Translations under genes and position numbers: made by a program
DNA from: an uncultured Woeseiaceae bacterium
GTDB lineage: Bacteria; Pseudomonadota; Gammaproteobacteria; Woeseiales; Woeseiaceae
Direction of reading: 5' to 3'
Length of the DNA stretch: 6,036 nucleotides
Assembly (NCBI GenBank): GCA_947259435.1
Contig: CAMYMP010000651.1
Coordinates: 1-6,036 of the forward strand
Part shown: positions 4,915 through 6,036 of the stretch, piece by piece
Position numbering within the stretch: the stretch's first letter is position 1
Layout: each line of letters opens with the position of its first letter
The notes under the pieces: generated by a model
What the model was told of the DNA's origin: nothing
The model's input: the letters and a program-made list of their open reading frames with translations, nothing else
The model's database searches: none

Positions 4915-6036
4915 TCAGGCGAGCGGCGCCTCACTCGGTTCCGGAGCCGTCCTCGCCTCTTCCCACGGCGGCAGAATCTTTAGGAGCAGCGCCAGGATCA
5001 GAAACGGTAGGACGAGTAGCCCGATGGCAACCAGCAGACCCTCCTGCCCTCCAAGCTCCAGCTTGTAGGCGGTCAATCCTCGCAGGCTCTTGGAGAAGAG
5101 CTGTCCGCCGATCACGACATTCCAGCGCGTGCTGAAGATACCCACCTGCACGAGCAGCGCCGCAACGAAGTAGATCATCCGCTTCATCTCGTCCGGCAGC
5201 TCGGAAAACCGGGCTGCCGCCAGGAACACCATAGGGACGATCGTGCCGAGCAAGATCTGGACGATCGTCAGGCTGAGGAAGAGCTTGCCGAAGATGAGCT
5301 GCTCCAGGATCTCGATGGATTCTTCAGACTCGTAAAGCCGGTGAATGAAGTCCAGCGCCTCGAGAGAGAGGTCGATGACCAGCGCATAGAGCAGGAAGGA
5401 GGCCAGCGTGTTCAGGCACTTCATGTCCAGCTCTTTGCGCCTCAGCAGGGTTGTAACGTAGTAGATCAACAGCACCATCGAAATCCCGGAAACGATGGCC
5501 GAGAACAGGAACACGATGGGCATGAGGACACTACTCCACCACGGGTTGGCCTTCACCGAACCGAAGATGAAGCCGACATAGCCGTGGAGCAGGAACGCGG
5601 ACGGAATGCCGACGATCGTGATGAACTGGACCGCCTTTTTGTCGAAGGCGACCGCAGCCGGCGAGACGTCCCGGGAGCCGAGCGAGATGACCCAGTGAAC
5701 GAGCTTCATCACGCCCTTGTCACTCTGTCTCCACCTCACGAGGTCGGCCCGGTAGTCGAACCAGATCTCCATGAGCAGCACCACCATCAGGTACCAGGCG
5801 TATACGAAGCCGAACATCGCCATGGCAGAGGCTGAGTTCGGCGTCAGGAAAATCTCGAAGGCGCGTTCGGGGTGCCCCAGATGTGCCTGAAGCGGCATGG
5901 GTGCCACGATCAGGAAAGCGAGCGCCGTGAGTAGCGCCAAGCGATAGGTGGGCTGGAGCTCCTTGACGTTAACCACCTTCTCGAGAGAGGCAAGGATGAA
6001 CGCTCCCGCCACCAAACCCGTGAGGTAGGGATAGAT
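4915..6036 (-). CDS. NrfD/HybB-type integral membrane subunit, 5' end outside window
   Basis: The frame is open to the right edge, giving 373 residues and lacking perhaps 10-25 at the N-terminus (HybB is about 390). It belongs to the NrfD/PsrC/HybB family: heme-free multi-pass proteins that exchange electrons between a periplasmic iron-sulfur subunit and quinone. Numbering from the edge, hydrophobic segments lie near 5-18, 32-50, 71-92, 136-158, 168-194, 208-228, 248-276, 284-302 and 333-354, about nine. Family motifs are LGHPERAFEIFLTPN (53-67), FGFVYAWYLMVVLLMEIWFD (75-94), LHGYVGFIFGSVKANPWW (150-167) and FSTRWNVVIGGQLF (301-314). The tail is Pro/Glu-rich. Presence next to a hydrogenase protease favours a Hyb-type uptake hydrogenase anchor, but sulfur or nitrite reductase complexes use the same family. 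The iron-sulfur and catalytic subunits would lie beyond the right edge. TGA stop at 4915-4917. Confidence 0.88.
   Translation of the reverse strand: MYPYLTGLVAGAFILASLEKVVNVKELQPTYRLALLTALAFLIVAPMPLQAHLGHPERAFEIFLTPNSASAMAMFGFVYAWYLMVVLLMEIWFDYRADLVRWRQSDKGVMKLVHWVISLGSRDVSPAAVAFDKKAVQFITIVGIPSAFLLHGYVGFIFGSVKANPWWSSVLMPIVFLFSAIVSGISMVLLIYYVTTLLRRKELDMKCLNTLASFLLYALVIDLSLEALDFIHRLYESEESIEILEQLIFGKLFLSLTIVQILLGTIVPMVFLAAARFSELPDEMKRMIYFVAALLVQVGIFSTRWNVVIGGQLFSKSLRGLTAYKLELGGQEGLLVAIGLLVLPFLILALLLKILPPWEEARTAPEPSEAPLA

Noticed and set aside
4904..4916. Hairpin GAACC-GGT-GGTTC between the convergent protease and NrfD-type genes
   Set aside because: The stem is only 5 bp and no T-run follows on either strand, so it does not qualify as an intrinsic terminator.
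5341..5835. + strand open frame opposite the NrfD-type gene
   Set aside because: The product is His/Glu/Arg-rich with no domain, as expected from the complement of membrane-protein codons.

Overview
The window looks like a proteobacterial chromosome segment of moderately high GC. A gammaproteobacterium is my guess, based only on the gene families and on tight gene packing with mostly recognisable Shine-Dalgarno sites. No rRNA, tRNA, CRISPR array, IS element or integrase is visible.

Region 1 (1-1009) is a divergent pair. A MarR-type repressor resembling HpaR faces a flavin reductase of the HpaC/DIM6-NTAB class across a 40-bp AT-rich gap that holds two small palindromes. This is the usual look of a regulator next to the reductase half of a two-component flavin monooxygenase for a phenolic compound. 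The oxygenase itself is not in the window.

Region 2 (1030-4213) mixes sulfotransferase, glycosyltransferase and catabolic genes. A short sulfotransferase on the + strand, just behind the reductase, has lost an internal segment and its reading frame. It converges, 5 bp apart, on a minus-strand operon read in the order: small membrane protein (frame apparently broken), FAH-family hydrolase/isomerase, intact sulfotransferase, GT-A glycosyltransferase. Gaps in this operon are 12, 9 and 18 bp. The FAH enzyme suits aromatic ring-cleavage catabolism, as do the flanking MarR and reductase. The sulfotransferase and glycosyltransferase instead suggest making or decorating a sulfated glycan or small molecule.

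Region 3 (4238-6036) is hydrogenase-related. A 174-bp spacer holds a possible 21-codon leader ORF, followed by a HyaD/HybD/HupD-type hydrogenase maturation protease that lacks the segment carrying the third nickel-ligand histidine. Converging on it is the 3' part of an NrfD/HybB-type integral membrane subunit that runs off the right edge. Together they suggest the end of a membrane-bound [NiFe]-hydrogenase locus, although no catalytic subunit is visible.

The most notable feature is erosion. Three of the nine genes (short sulfotransferase, small membrane protein, protease) show an internal deletion or frame break, next to a well-preserved operon that joins catabolic and glycan-type enzymes.
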